Source: Bugulina stolonifera | Taxonomy: Eukaryota > Bryozoa > Gymnolaemata > Cheilostomatida > Bugulidae | NCBI GenBank assembly: GCA_935421135.1 | Contig: OW285192.1 | Location: 18,081,001 to 18,145,000, forward strand | Reading direction: 5' to 3' | DNA length: 64,000 bases | Shown: piece by piece, positions 15,001-30,000 of the stretch | How the letters are laid out: each line of letters starts with the position of its first letter | Numbering within the stretch: position 1 is the first letter of the stretch | Made by a program: the position numbers and the translations under genes | Notes under the pieces: generated by a model | Told to the model about the DNA's origin: nothing | The model's database searches: none | Seen by the model: only the letters and a program-made list of their open reading frames with translations

Positions 15001-18000
15001 ATAATATTATGCAAGACAGATTAACACACGGCATTGTTAAAACCGGTAAACATGCATGTAAAGTAGTCCATGAGACATGATTTTAAACTCTAAATTACTG
15101 GTTTTTTCCTTTTAAATGCAGTTTGCTATGCACGCTTGACGAATTTAGAATTTTCAGATGCATGTACAATGTATGTATGCATACATACATGTGCTCGTAT
15201 AGCACGCATACATGCATGGATGCGTACATACGAGTACTTGTCCATACACGCATACATGCATGGACAAGTATCTGTTCATCCATGCATACATACATGGACA
15301 GGTACTTTTTTCTGCCAGTTGTAAAGAATTATTACAAGAAACTATAAAACGGAATCGATATTAAGTACATGCATAGCTAGCTATTTTTCTGTATAAATAA
15401 AGTTAGTTAAAAGAAGGATGCTTACACTCCAGTTCATCTGGTATTTCCAGCGATTTCTCCCAAGGTTGATCTCTTCCACTGCTGTCATACTCAGGTTGGA
15501 AGGAGTCTCTGGAACTGAAAATTATGAGAATAATGTGAGCATTAGAAAGTGTCTGTGCAAGACAAGGTTTGGTTGACTCAAATGTTAGAGCGATACCAAC
15601 GAGACTTACAAACAGCAATTCAGTTGTGGTGCGAAACAAAAACATTTAGCGGTCATAAGACCAAATGGTTTTAGAAAAATATTTTTGAGATATTTTTTCT
15701 GCAAAGAATTAGATACAATCTACATAATTTTGAGCAAAATTGATTAGTGTAATACTTGTACTAGGGCGCAGGTATACTAGTGCTTACTTAATATTCCTGA
15801 AGAATTTGTCAGACCAGTGGCTGTCGATACTCCCCCTGAGTTTTTGGTTGCGATAGATAGGTTGAATGTCCGCTCACAGTTCACATGGAGTGTGTGACTG
15901 AGATTCGTAGTTTCAGTTAATAAGATATTATCCAACTTCACAACAAATGAGTTGGTCTCATTGCATGTGGTGTCTGCCAAAGGTGCCTAAAAGACCATGT
16001 CACCAATAAAATAATGAAAATGTCAACTCAGGCTGTCATGGCACAAGAACTGAAAACTGTTTGAATATTGCTAACCAATTATTAGTTGTAATATCAATCG
16101 AATCCATGTATTTGTAATCCTTTGCTATATTATGTAGTGATCAATATTGCAGTTTTACAAATTACATGTACGACAATAATATAGTCATACCATCCAAGAA
16201 ACAGTATACTCCCATTGGTTTACTCTCATATTGCTGACTTGCTGTATGCCAGACAGCTGAATATTAGTGACAGGTTCAGGAACTAAAGAATCATGCACCA
16301 CAGGTATTAGTCAATTTATAAGACATTTAACCTGATCTACAGGAATATTGTAAAGGTCTCAATGCAGAACTTTGTGCCAAAAGTTGAATAATTATGAGAG
16401 AATGATATACATGTAATTATCACCTACCAGACAAAATGAATTTCACCCGTTAACATGTCATCTTAGCTTCATGTATGTACATTGTAGATGTACTTGTAGT
16501 ATAATAAAGATCACACTTACTAATGATGCCGGAGGTGCCGTTTAACAATACACCTTCGGATTCCCCAGCACAGTTCTTGGCCTTTAGTATAATGGTAAAA
16601 GGCCGCTGACATGCTAAGTAGAAAGTGTGGTTTAAAGTATGTATCGATATGATAGCATTGCTGTTGAGCTGCCACACATATTCCAGAGTGTGTTCACAAT
16701 ATATCTGTCCGACTGGCTTCTAAAACATATAATATTTATGTATTTACATCTGAAAAGACTATTCTAATTCTGGTGCATGATAATTCAAATTATAATTATG
16801 ATAGAACTTAGTTTTTGTAGTAGCCTATATGTTGCTGATATACCAACAGAAATTCACACTATTTGACCTGGTATATTTAATTCCTGAATAAAATAATATG
16901 CTTTATAATCAAACTTCTACCCATTTGAGCACTAACCTTCCAAGTAGCGCTGTATTTCCATCGGCTAATGTTGAGGTGAAGTTCTTGAACAAATGACAAC
17001 GACACATTTTCTGGTTTGCTTGGAGCTGCAAAACATGTGCATGTACATCAGCTGAGAGTATGTATAGTGTAACTATGGGGAAAGTACTGATACAGAAGCT
17101 ATAATGTTTTGTAGTGCCCAGATATCTTTACATCTTTAGTTTAGTTCATTACTTTAGCTGATTTTTTCATACAGCTTTGTATGCTGCCAGATAGTAAAAC
17201 TTTAACTTGTAGAAAGAATGACATGAGGTAAGACAAAGATATACCTGAGCAGTTAGAAGTAGAGGCATTGAAGATGAAAGGTATTCCAAGACACAGCTGT
17301 CCCCTGATTTCACAGGTGACAGAGAACTGGTAAGTAATGTTTGGAAGTAGATTGTCCCAGAATGTGGTGATATTAGCTTTACTGACTGTGCTATTATGTA
17401 ACACAGTTTGGCTTTGGTTGGAAGCACTGATGGCAATTTCATAACTAAAGTAAGGAAATAATACGTGTATATAAATTGTACCATAATTTGAACACGTTTT
17501 AGTTAGGAGGTCGGTAGTAATATCTCCCAAATATTTTATAATGAGTAAAATGTCTATGTATGAACAGACTGCATGTGGAATAACATCCGGAATATTCCAA
17601 CTAAAATAATGGTTCTCAGTCACTACGTCACGCATCCTAATGCAATACTTAAAATATACCTACATTTGCCACCAAATACACAACAGTACAACAGCATTGT
17701 ACAACAACAGTACAACAGCATTGTTATAAATATCTTGTATAAATCATACCTTGTAGGGATAACTATGAAAGAAGTTTGGAGGTCCCACTGATTGAATGAC
17801 ACCTCTAAATCTTGGCAGGTCTGGTTTAGAACTTGTGGCACCAATGAATATTCCATGGTTGGCAAGTCTGCAAGAAGAATTAATTGATAAATGTGCATGC
17901 TGGTTCAACAGAACCAGATAGCATGCCTAACTGCTATCAGTGACTGTAATATAATATAATTGCAATCATTGATATTATGTCTTTAGTTGCTCTGATGTTA

Positions 18001-21000
18001 ACAATTGTGCAACATAGACATTCCAGCAGCCATTTTGATTGTTGCTGTAAAATACTCGAGATCAGTAGCTCTCTAAAGTGCATCACAGCAAAGTATTACC
18101 GTGTCCGTAAATCTCAACTTCTTTCAAAGATATTCCGTGAGACAGATTGGTTCCTACACAGAAATGGCGTATAAATGGTGTTCTGTTTGGTGCATCACAC
18201 CTCATTATGTATCTCTCTGTAAGGTTTGACATTGTAGCATGACAGTGTTCCCAAGCAGCTGAGTAACTAGAAGTTGAAGGCAGGACAGCACTATCATTGA
18301 CAGATGTGAAGAAATTAACTGTAAAACAATTAAAGCAAAAATTGATTTAAAATTATAATAATACCATTAGAATATCTTGTAGAATAGGAGCAATATTTTC
18401 TGGACACTGTTGAAAACCTACAGTACATGAGATTACTTACAGTACATGAGATTACTTACAGTAAATGAGATTACTTACAGTACATGAGATTACTTACAGT
18501 AAATGAGATTACTTACAGTACCTACTATGACTTACAGTACATGATGTTACTTACAGCATGACTGAGATGAGGTAGAGGAGGTACAGACCAGTTCCTCTCC
18601 AGGATAGATTGTAGCATACACTAGTATTATGATCTCACGCAATGTTACACTCCACCACTGGTTGGCAGTTGTGCCAGTTGCAGAATGTGTCAGCAGGCTG
18701 CCGTCTATGGCCAGATCACTTGTACAGTTGACTACAGTAGAGCAGTTGACCATGTCGCTAGTTTGAGAAGAGTTCTGGTACAGAGCGTAGTTATATCCTG
18801 CAAATGGATGACATCATAGTTTATGGAAGTCTCTGTACTTCTCCAATGTACAACTGCAATCTACGTAACACACTTTATACGCAGCAAATTAGTAGTCCAT
18901 ATATGATTCATGACATGCTTAGGATTTTATCACAGCCAAATGATAATAGATCACTTTTACATTCACGTTTTAATTTGAATGAAAGTTTCAAGTAATATAA
19001 TCTAATCTAATAAATCAACGAGCTGGAGAAAGAGTTAAGCAACTGAAGTAGATAGATGTGAGATTATCTGAGGTTTCTTTTCTTGTGTGACGATAAATAC
19101 ATGTACACTACTTGAAAATAAACCGCTGCTATCTACATCTAGTTATTGAACTTACTCATTCCATAGACTTCAACCTCTGTTAACGAGAGAGACTCGGTTG
19201 TGTCACTAAATATTCCCACATGTCTAATCACAGCTGTGTTATGAAACTCTATAACTCCGACTGAACCAATCAGCTCTTTATGATAACTAACTATCGACCA
19301 CTCAGCTGAAGTTAGTGAAAGCCTGCTAACAGTGTCTTCTTTTGCCACCAGAATTGTCAAATTAGCTAAGTCATAACCTGTAATATAAGAAGTCACTTAT
19401 AACTGAGCATGTGGAAAGCATTGGACTATATCTACCTTGCCAATACACTAGTCAAAATCTCCTACTAAGTGTTGAGCTAGTGGATTACTTACTATAATAG
19501 TCGTGTTTGTACAGCTCCACTCTCTGTATACTGCTCTCTGTCTCCAGATCAACCATCCACCACTTTAGACCAGAACTCAATGTGCTTATGTAATCCATAT
19601 CAATGATACCGTCTGTAGCCAGTCCAGCTCTCATGGAACTGTTGAACAGACTGCTCTGAACGGCAGGTTTGCCAAGTGCAAGATTGGCTTCTTCTACAAA
19701 TATGTATAATCCTTAGGTTGATCTAGAGTAAAATGCAATGGGTGCGCTACTGAACTGGTGCACTTCTGAACTGGTGCACTTCTGAACTGGTGCACCACAC
19801 TGAACTGGTGCACTACCTAGCTGGTGAACAGTATTGTTTATTGTCGATGACCTTGCAGCAACAATCATGACACTATCTGTTGTGCTAGTTCCAGTTCGGT
19901 ACACAGAACATAACTTAATATAAATGAAGCTGGTATTGCTCATAATTTAGATTCTTGTTAACACCACTCCAGTGATATCTTATTTTGCAGCATTATTCAC
20001 TTGCACACTTGCATTGCGATCAAATGCTCCAATAGTTTTAGACTAATGAATGATGAATAATTTAAGTTTACTTACTGGGTGATACAATTGAGATACAAGA
20101 AGTATCCATGTCGAAGTCAGTAGTGTATGCTGGACTAGCTACTAACATGCTGTCAGTGTACTGGTAATTTTTTCTGTATCTTGTTGATTGCCCACGGGGA
20201 AAGCAGGACCAATCAGCCCAGTACAAGTCTGTAATTGAAGCAACATGAGTAATACGAGATATTTGGACATAGCTCAATAATGAACACCAGTAAATCAATT
20301 TAAAATCTGTATGGACGTGAGAGTTTCTCTACGAGAAGAACTACATTTAAAAGAGATTGTCTTTTCTTTCAACAAATTAATGAGGCGATGGGTTGACTAG
20401 ATAGTCATGCAGATGGGCTGGTCATCTCTTGTTATACATGGATGTGAGGCTTCAGCTATGATGCATGTCAGTGTTAAAGGAAACCTGCAGGGTAACTGTG
20501 GGCATGAAACAAATGTATAACATACCTGTACGGCAGTATTCATGGATACATCTATGCTGGTATAGTTCACACTCCTGGCATACCGTTATGATGTCAGCCT
20601 CTGGACTAACTACATCCAGGTGATAAATGCGATGCTCACGAGCACAACAAGGGAGATAATCAGGCAAGTGATATATCCTCAAATCGTCTGCAAACTGGAG
20701 AGAGAAGACGTGCATATCCATTATTGCTATTACTAAGATAAACTCATGTATGAACAATATCAATAAATTGTTTCCATGAATAAATAGGCACGCTGAGCAG
20801 CACTACAGTGGAACTCTATATGGAGTTTCAGTCACTAGGCAAATTTAATTGGCGGATAGTTCACTGAATCGAGTTTATGGTTACCTCAAAGGAAATCTCA
20901 CAGATCCTTCCTTGATTGAGAGAGGTGTGGTTATCTGAATGAAACAGAAGGTACATCAGCCACTTTCCACCGGCTTGCTTGGGAAACACCTTGTCTTGCT

Positions 21001-24000
21001 GCAGAGCCAGTCTTTGTATCACATAACCAGACGTCGTTTCGTTACCTTAGACCAAGATATACAACGTGGATACCGGTGAGAAGGGAAGTATAAGGACATT
21101 AGTAGAATATCTATTGGCAATGATGACACCAAATATCTTAGAATACCATACTCAATTTAGCTTAGTGTGATGGTCTAGCATATAGTTGCTGGTGGAAAGT
21201 GTTCTGGCCAACTTCATATTTGAGGAAGCAGGAGTATAGAAGATGTTTTCTGTTTAATATAATTTTGCTACAGTCACAGAGAAACTAACATTTCTGGCAT
21301 TAGAAACCGTTAACTAATGTCCTAACTACACAGACCAAGAAGAAAACTTGAAACCAGTTAACTTCATTTTACACTAGATATACGATGTATTGTATAACTA
21401 CATACACACACAACCTCTAAGGGCACTCTCACCTGTTCTAGCCAACTGTAAGGCAGACATATTGCTATTGAGAGTTTCCAGCTCCAACCAGTAAGACACT
21501 GATGATGTGTTGTCAAAGTGCAGGAATACGTGAACAGATACAACATTTGGATACTTGTCAAAAGTAATTGTATGGTTTTGTGTGGAGATGTTAGTACACT
21601 AAAATAGAATATTCGGTGCTAATTTTAACAGCTGTATATCTTCCAGACCAGGTGTGGTTCTTATATAGAAGCCATAATTATTTACTCTTAAGTAATTGTT
21701 CAAGTATTCTAAAGAGAAACAAGTTCTGCTGGAATCTCATACACTGCTAAATCTTAAATCAACCTCCTATGGCAGCCAGTCACATATATTTGTCGGATGT
21801 GTAAGCTCTATCTCGTAGTTGTAATACGGTTTACTGTATGACTAGTGAGTGTAATTGCTAAGGTGTTTTCTGATTTATTACCTTTAAAACATAAAATACT
21901 TGTATAAAATTACCTTCTTATTGAATTGTTAAACAAGAGTATAACCTAAAATCAGTGTTTGAAGTGGAACAAATGAGGTGGGTATGCAATCCTACAGGTT
22001 AGTTTTGTATAGCTATCCACTAAATCTTATAGTACTTATGAAATTAGTGAATTACTAAAATGAAAAAAAAATGATGCTCTGGTGAGATTTGGACCCAGAT
22101 CCTATGAATGATAGTCACCATTACACTATCAGGTCCACAGTGACTGTAAGGGGAAAACTAGCTAAAAAAATGAGGGTACACGCCTACTGGTCGTATAACC
22201 ACTAATATTAATGTGGGCACAAACCTTACACTCTCATAAAACCTCACTTTGAACACTGCCTTAAATTGTTGATAGTTTAATCAGCACAATTTAAAATTTT
22301 ACTACTGTTCAGTGCATATACATGTAAGCCAACATAGAGGTACCGGCTTGAACGAATACCTAGAAACCTCATCTTGGGAAATGTGGAATTGTTAGTTTGT
22401 AATTATACGTGTTGTACTTAGAAATCAGTTTGACCTAAGTGTTTGAATCAACTTTCAACACAGACACACATATACTTGTACATTGTAAAGTGCATGCGTT
22501 AACTAAATGACTAATAGTATTATTTAATACATTAATAATTGCCCACAGAAACTTAAAAATACAACAAAGATTTGTACTCACCTGTGAAGGGCTTAGAGCT
22601 CCTACATGAGTCAACCCATCTGTCACCTCTGGGGTTGGTATCCCATTGGTGCTCGTGCTTATATTCCTAGTACTATGCTCATTGTAAGCCAGTGTTACAG
22701 TAATGTCACAGATCTTCCAGCTAAAGGTAGTTCCACAGAGACTTAGTTCACAGAACTCCGTATGATGAACAATGTTTACATATTTACCAAGGATTCCATA
22801 TTTAATTGGGGCAGCTAAAATTTAAATATGCATCAATTAAATTAATAATATCAATATCAATAGATGACTCAGTTTACTTGATTGTATACATTTCTCACGT
22901 TTTCTTACACAACTGCTACTGTAGATGTATCACCCAGACGTAAGCTTGGACTAGTGGTTATAAAAAAGTGCAACTAATTTCAGAGCCTATATGGGTCATA
23001 GAAGCGTTCATCTGGAAACATTCTAGGGTGAATGATACTTACATGTATAACATGCCTTACCTTCAAGAGGTCTCAGTATTTCAATCAGTTCAGAATCTAT
23101 AACGTCCTTCACCTTTCTGCTGGTTGACAGTTGGTAGGATATTAGATCGTCCAGTATAAAGAGATTTTCCAGGAAAGTAACAGAACATGGATCTTGGAAT
23201 AGGCTCACATAATCCATGTTCTCCCTAAATACATAATATCCAATGTATCCTTACAATACAACACCTCATCTACCCTAAAACCAATGTATCCTTACAATAC
23301 AACACCTCATCTACCCTAAAACTTGGGGCTAGTTGAATCTAATGTTATTGAAGGGTAGTGCCGAGTTGGTAAGAAAGCATGCAGTTTCAACAATATTTTA
23401 TAGTTCTCTTAAAGTCTGTCTAGGTTGTTTATGTGCAAACTTGAGGCACATATGTTAGAATGTGTGTGTAAAGTTGTAAATTTTTTCTTTGACATACACA
23501 TTTTTTCAGAAAGCTTAAACTTGCCTGTCATTAACTTGAAAATAGACTCCTGCTACAGCGGATTCACTAAACTGTAATCTCAACAAACTGCCGGTGTTTC
23601 TAAATTCCGTCTGGAAAGACGTCGTCGAGAAGAGGTCTATGTCACCCTTCAACAGTTCTGTGTTCATGTAGAGACTAATTTGATTTCTCATAAGAGATAT
23701 TACTACGCATACGTAGCATGTAGCTCGTGGAACCAACTTTGTTAGGTTGTATATCACATGACTCTCCACTGCCACCGTTCCGTTCAAGTCAACTTTCATA
23801 CTACCAGCAAGGCAATCGGTTGTCAGGTTTAAATTGAGGTCTGCCAAAATAATGAATACAGTTGTTTGTCATAAGTTGGCTGAAGAATTTATGGTGTCTC
23901 CAAGAATTTCTAAGAACATAGTTCAATCCTGCACCATTTTTCTGTGTGACGACACTTCAAAATGGCAGGATGCTTTAATTAGTCAGTTTATTTCTGTCTC

Positions 24001-27000
24001 TAACGTATGTCTGAGAAATATTTTGTTTGGTCGAGCAATAAAAATGAAGTGAGTTTAAATAAAAATTTAAGTTTTTGATTTTGTAACTATTATATTATGT
24101 ACATAAGTAGAGAGAGAAAAATTTGCAAATGGCCAAAATCATTCAAAAGCATTTTCAGTCAGCTGCTGACTGTCTCCATGGCAGCAAAACCTGTCTGACG
24201 TTCCCTACTTATTTATGATTCTATGTTACACGCTATGCTTAAGTTATCACAACAGAAGTTCTACCATCACAATCATAGCACATTGTTAGTACTACTACCA
24301 TACTAGCGTCAAATTACTTACTTCTTGAAGATAAAACATTTCCTTTAAAATCTATTGTGGCTTGACCGCTGTTAGTCAACCAGTAACATAGCGTCACCTT
24401 ATCAAGGCTTGAGAAGTTTGATTCAAGAACATAACTTGTATCTGAGATGTTTACTTGTTTCATAGACGCACAGGAAGTCAGATGTGGGTCTACAATCAAT
24501 CCTATGTGATGAGATTGTTTGAGAAAAGTCATCAACCAAAAATTGATAAATGTCGGACTATAACTTCATTGCTTCAGCACTTTATAGAAGCTTGGCTGCT
24601 TTAGAGCGCTGAATCAAATGACCACGGGCTGGCATACTTTGTACTAGCCAATACTGAAGATGAGGGAACCGTATAGTTAAACTAACCTTCCTTGACACAG
24701 TTGTAGTAGATGTGAGGAAGTTCAAAGTTGAAAATTGTTGGCGTTGGTGCAGTAGAAAGAATAGCGGAGGTAGTGGTGAAGGTTGAAGTGGTAGTCATGT
24801 TTGCTCCCCTAGGTGGTGCTGTCGGGGTGGTGGTGGACTGAGTAGGAATGGATGTGTTGCAGAGTGCACTGATGGCCGATAGGCTGATGTTTCGGTTCTG
24901 TAGTCCATCCAGAATTTCTTGCAGTAGCTGCAGATTGCTGGAATCATTGTTGGTAGATGTGAACTAAACACCAAATAGAGTAAAAATATTGAATCTGAAA
25001 AGCAGAGATTTGTAATTATTTAACAGAGGAAAATAAAATAAGTCGGCACTCTAAGATGCTACATAACAAGAGAGAACACCGTTATTTAGTAAACATGATG
25101 CTGATTTATTATAGCAGCACCTCTCTGATACATTTATGATGTAAATTTAACGTACAGATGGAAGAGGTCATGCACTTTATATACTATTATGCACTGGACT
25201 ACTAGTGGTTGTCTAAAGTTTATTTCGTACTTACATTGCTGTTTGCACAGCTGAACACCATGACTTTGATACTATGGTTAGATGGACAGGAGAAGGCAGC
25301 ATTTGCACTGTAGTCTGATATATTATACAGCACAGCCCTGTACACTGTGAATCAAACATACATGCATATGTGTTATGGTCAAGTCAGACAATATAATGTG
25401 GGAGGAGGGCTGGTTGGATTTAGCTAAGTAAAAGTGGGATGCTGTACGTATTTTGAGAAACTAAACAGACTGCATATATACATGTATAGTATTTTAGATT
25501 GTGTGCCATTCCAGCTTGGGTCACTAACCTCGTTTTTTCATACCCCAATGTAATGTACATAACTGTGGGAAACTCCCATCGTTTATCTCACATTCTATAG
25601 TAGAAAGTGCTACATAGATAAAAGTCTTTATTTTTTGGCAATAATTACAGTTTGACTATATACGTGTAATGTATGTTGTGGACTTGCGTTACCAAACTAG
25701 GAGCACCACTTCAAAATTTACTACAGAAAATAAAAGATTCAAAGGAGTTTGATGAAAATAAGTACTGACCATTTAAATCAAAATATTTCTCTTCAAAATC
25801 CTCATCAGGTGGAACAGAGTCGGCACAAGTGAAGTTTGTTATGTGGGTAGAAGAGTTGAGAGATTCAGACCACATTGTTCCTCCTATTCCTAAAGCAATG
25901 AGTAAGCTGCTAATTCTATCAGGAGTAAGTGTACAGCTAGATACAAGTGACTACATGCATCATGCATTGTAGTTATATTTGTTAGATGTCATACAAATAA
26001 CCAATTAGTGTGTCCAGGAAATAGAATAAAAGGAAAAGTAAATACAGTGTAACTAGTTGATCACTTTGGAGTTACATATGTCTTATTGCCAGTAGACATT
26101 ATACTCAGATTATAAACAGGTAAATGTTTCATAAAAATAGACCTAATGTCTAGCCTAAAATTCAAGTAGTTTATTCACTCAGTAGTCCAGACAGCTTGGA
26201 GCTGAGACTAACTTCTTGTTTGAGCTGGGGGGGGGGGGGTCAACTCACCACACAGTTTCCCATGATCCACAGCTAAAGAATAATCTGAAGTTGTCAGACT
26301 TCTGTAGCTGGTAGAGTTTACTAACCAATTTATGTCATTTAATCCAATGTGTACAGTATATAGAAATCCATCAGCTATAATATACACATATTGAATATAC
26401 TTATTAAATTATTAGTACTGTATGTTGAATGGATGGAGGTTTGTGCCTATCTACTGACATGAAATAAGGGGGGAGGGGGTTCTAAGTGCACAAATGTAGT
26501 TAAAGAAGTACAATTTCTATAACACATGTAGGCTGTCACAGCCTACATTTCACAGCCTACATGTGCTACAAAATCCTAAGGCTACGGTTTACACAGGCAT
26601 AGGATGATGAGGTAATTCTACTCTGGTTTTAAAAGGATGGAACTGCTGTTACTTCTCACATAATGTGTTAGCTTCTATCTAACTTAAAGGATCAGTGTCA
26701 CCGTTTTTGTTTACATTTTGAGACACCCATGTGCTCGCTAGAGCGAATGTCATGATTGGTTACTTGAACTTTATTATAATTGGCTAACTAAATCGAATGC
26801 GCATGTACACGTGTGGGAAAACCCATTGGGTGATCGATGGCAGATCGATGGGAATCAGTTGGCTGTGGACAGAATTAGAATAAAATATAATATTTTGCTT
26901 TTGCCAAAATGAAATTATTGTTGCAAGATGAAAATGCTATCAAGAGATGATATGATACAAGGTATATGGCAAGCACAGCAAGAATTTGCAATCATTTGAT

Positions 27001-30000
27001 TATCATATCAAATCAATGAAAGTAAATTAATTTTGATTTTAATTTAATTCTTAATGTCAATGTGAATGTACTATGCCAGTGTAGTTGATATTAAAAAAAG
27101 TTATTTATACATGTGGATATAGCAATGATAATTATTGTTATTTACTTTTTGTTCACATTGGTACATAAGTAATTTGTTAAAATAACATACTACTAGTTAC
27201 TTATGGTTAATTATTATGAATGTAGCCTATTTTACTATACTATTTTGAACTTTACTAAAATGGATAAAATGCAAAATAAAATATTGGGATTATAATATTA
27301 ACTTGATTAACTATGATTGTTGCTATCTAAATATATGTAGGCCTATATACAGCACCTAATCAAAAACTTAATTTATTGAATTTCAAAATAATTGTATTCT
27401 TTGATTGCAGCCGTAAGTAAAATAAACTTTTGATGACACTATAGTCAACTCATTTGCTTTCTCTGTTGTAATAATAATACTATGATGACTAAAATGTGTG
27501 CAATGAATGCTTCTTTTTAGCAGTTTGTCAAGACTATGACCCAGAAATGTCAAGTCCCATCAATGGCAACCTCTTAAAGTCATACTTGAGTGACGAGTAT
27601 TGTACCTTGGACACTGAGTTGACTTGTTGTACATAGGTATACATAAGGTAAGTGCATCATCAACTTTCAAGGTTCTGTCTAATCAAAAAATGTGAAGTGT
27701 TGTCGCATTAGTTCAGCAAAACTTTCGCTGTAAACACTGCTGCATGTACATATTACTTTTCTGTACTGTGGTTTTTGGAATGTAGCCTAGCAAAATTAGT
27801 ATCGATTTGATTTGTATTCATCATTTTTAATCTATTACATTGTACCTAGCAGTTATATTCAGTTGCTTAGTGTGGTCTGATTTTAGGTACCATCTGTTGT
27901 TGTTAATGTACTTTTAAGTGATCCAATGGTATGATAACATGTTCACATAATGTTGTAGAATAGAAACATCTATCAAGCAACCTGCTTGAACTGAAGTACT
28001 TACCAACAATTTGAGCAGCCAAATCAATCGTATGGTTTGTAAAGTATTGACCGGTACCTTCAAATATTAATATTCTGCCACAATTGGAATTTTTTTCATA
28101 TTTATATGTATTAGTTGCAGTTGGCTTGATATTTCATGTATGATCTTTCAGTAAATAGAATTTCAATGAGTACAGTGCATGTTGTATTTGATGCCTGTGA
28201 TGGCCAATTCCATTTTGATTTTTTTCTATATTGTGCAGTTACATTAGTGATCTTTTCTATTTACTAAGTCGATTATTACTGCCCCGTTTCAAGTGACCGT
28301 AATCCACAAGCTTTAATGTTAACAAGAACTAATATTATGCACTCATGGTTATTTGCAAATAGCCGAGTGGATTTAGTTTTGTTCCAAGATGTCATTATTT
28401 TGAATTCCAAGATTACTCATGTTTTTTGTGTTTGCAGCCATAGTAAATGGAAAATACATGCAGCTCAAAATTTATACTTTAGACTATTATATTTCATTTT
28501 ACATTTATTTTGTGCTATTTTTCTTATCTTTCTTAGGCTTTAGGGAGGATTTATTTTACTAGATGAAACTGCAATTTTCCATTTGCAAAGACATGTAACT
28601 GCTGTAGTTATGAACATCAATTTACTGATTATTTATTACCAATACAGTCTCTAGACAAATTTTATTGCCCTCTCCATTTTATGACACTGAGCTGTGATTG
28701 CAAGATTAATTTAGGCCTACTAGTATACTTTTGGCAAAGTGCTGGAGACTAAAACCAATAGCCATGGAATCACGTGCACAAGTATAGATCCGCCCAACTA
28801 TGATTCATATACATTTAAACAAAAATGTTTGAAATGATTCTGACTATTATTTGATTTGTCGTACTTTCTGAAAATGTAACCGTCATTCTTAGTTATTAAT
28901 ATGAGGACATCAAATGACTATTCAACTTCAATATCTTAAAACATTTATTGTTTATTTACGATATCTGTTTATAACAAAATACAACGATGAAAACAGCCGA
29001 ATCCAGAGTAAAATACATGTGTAAAGTATTGAACATGAACAGAAATCATAATGAGATACACAGTCCATGTAGCGTGCCAGCAGAAGTTTGTTTACAATCG
29101 TAATCACTCAGCTTGAATGCTGAGGCACTATAACGCTTCACCTTTTATAGAGTTACTTGTTGAAGAAACCTCTTGGAGTACGGGTGAACTGTACATTTGG
29201 AACGCTTCTTTTGCAATCCAATATGTACTATCTGCAATTCAAATTTGTAGAGCATTTTATTTAGAAAAGTGGTTGTGACCCTCGAAGAGAACACATCAAT
29301 AGTTAGTGGCAATGTAGTTTTGGTTGGGTTCAACTCTCACAGAATTTCCCACCCTGTTGAATAGATGATGCTGAAGTACTAGTACTGATAATCAAGTTAA
29401 CGTACATAACATATTACTGCTACAACACTTACCTATGCTTTTTCCAACATTGGAGATAAAGATGATATGGTGCAAGCTGAAGAATAGATGAATTAGAATT
29501 TCTACACCAGTGTCTGGTCGCATGGAATTGGTCTAGCTTTGTTCCCGTTCGTTCATGCAGCTTTGGAATCTCACTGTGCTAAATAATAATAATAATAATA
29601 TAATATTCATGGCGCCAAACACAATTCTTTAATGTGGCTGCCCGATAGCAGAGCTAGTCGAATGGGTCTCCACGGCTCCTAGAGCTGAATATTATTATAG
29701 TTCGATATGGCACAGAAGGAAGACTTTCGGAATGAAAACCTAAATCACATGAGTTGTCAGTTTTATTAGCTAAAGCATGTGTGTTTAACATTTTGCAAGA
29801 ATAAACTGATGAAATTTACCTCAATGAGTTTATAAGTTTGTGCATAAGTTAAATTGAAGAAGACGGTTTTAATGCTACCTTGTAACGAGCCTTGTCGCTA
29901 CATAATAAATTATAAACACCTACCAGTATAAAGAACTGGATGTAGAAATTGAGGTTGGCATTCGATTTACATATTCTTCATCAAAGGTGAGTGTGTGTCT

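Noticed and set aside
15095..15347. Three overlapping open frames on both strands
   Set aside because: They fall in CATA/CATG low-complexity sequence inside an intron of FN3 domain 4.
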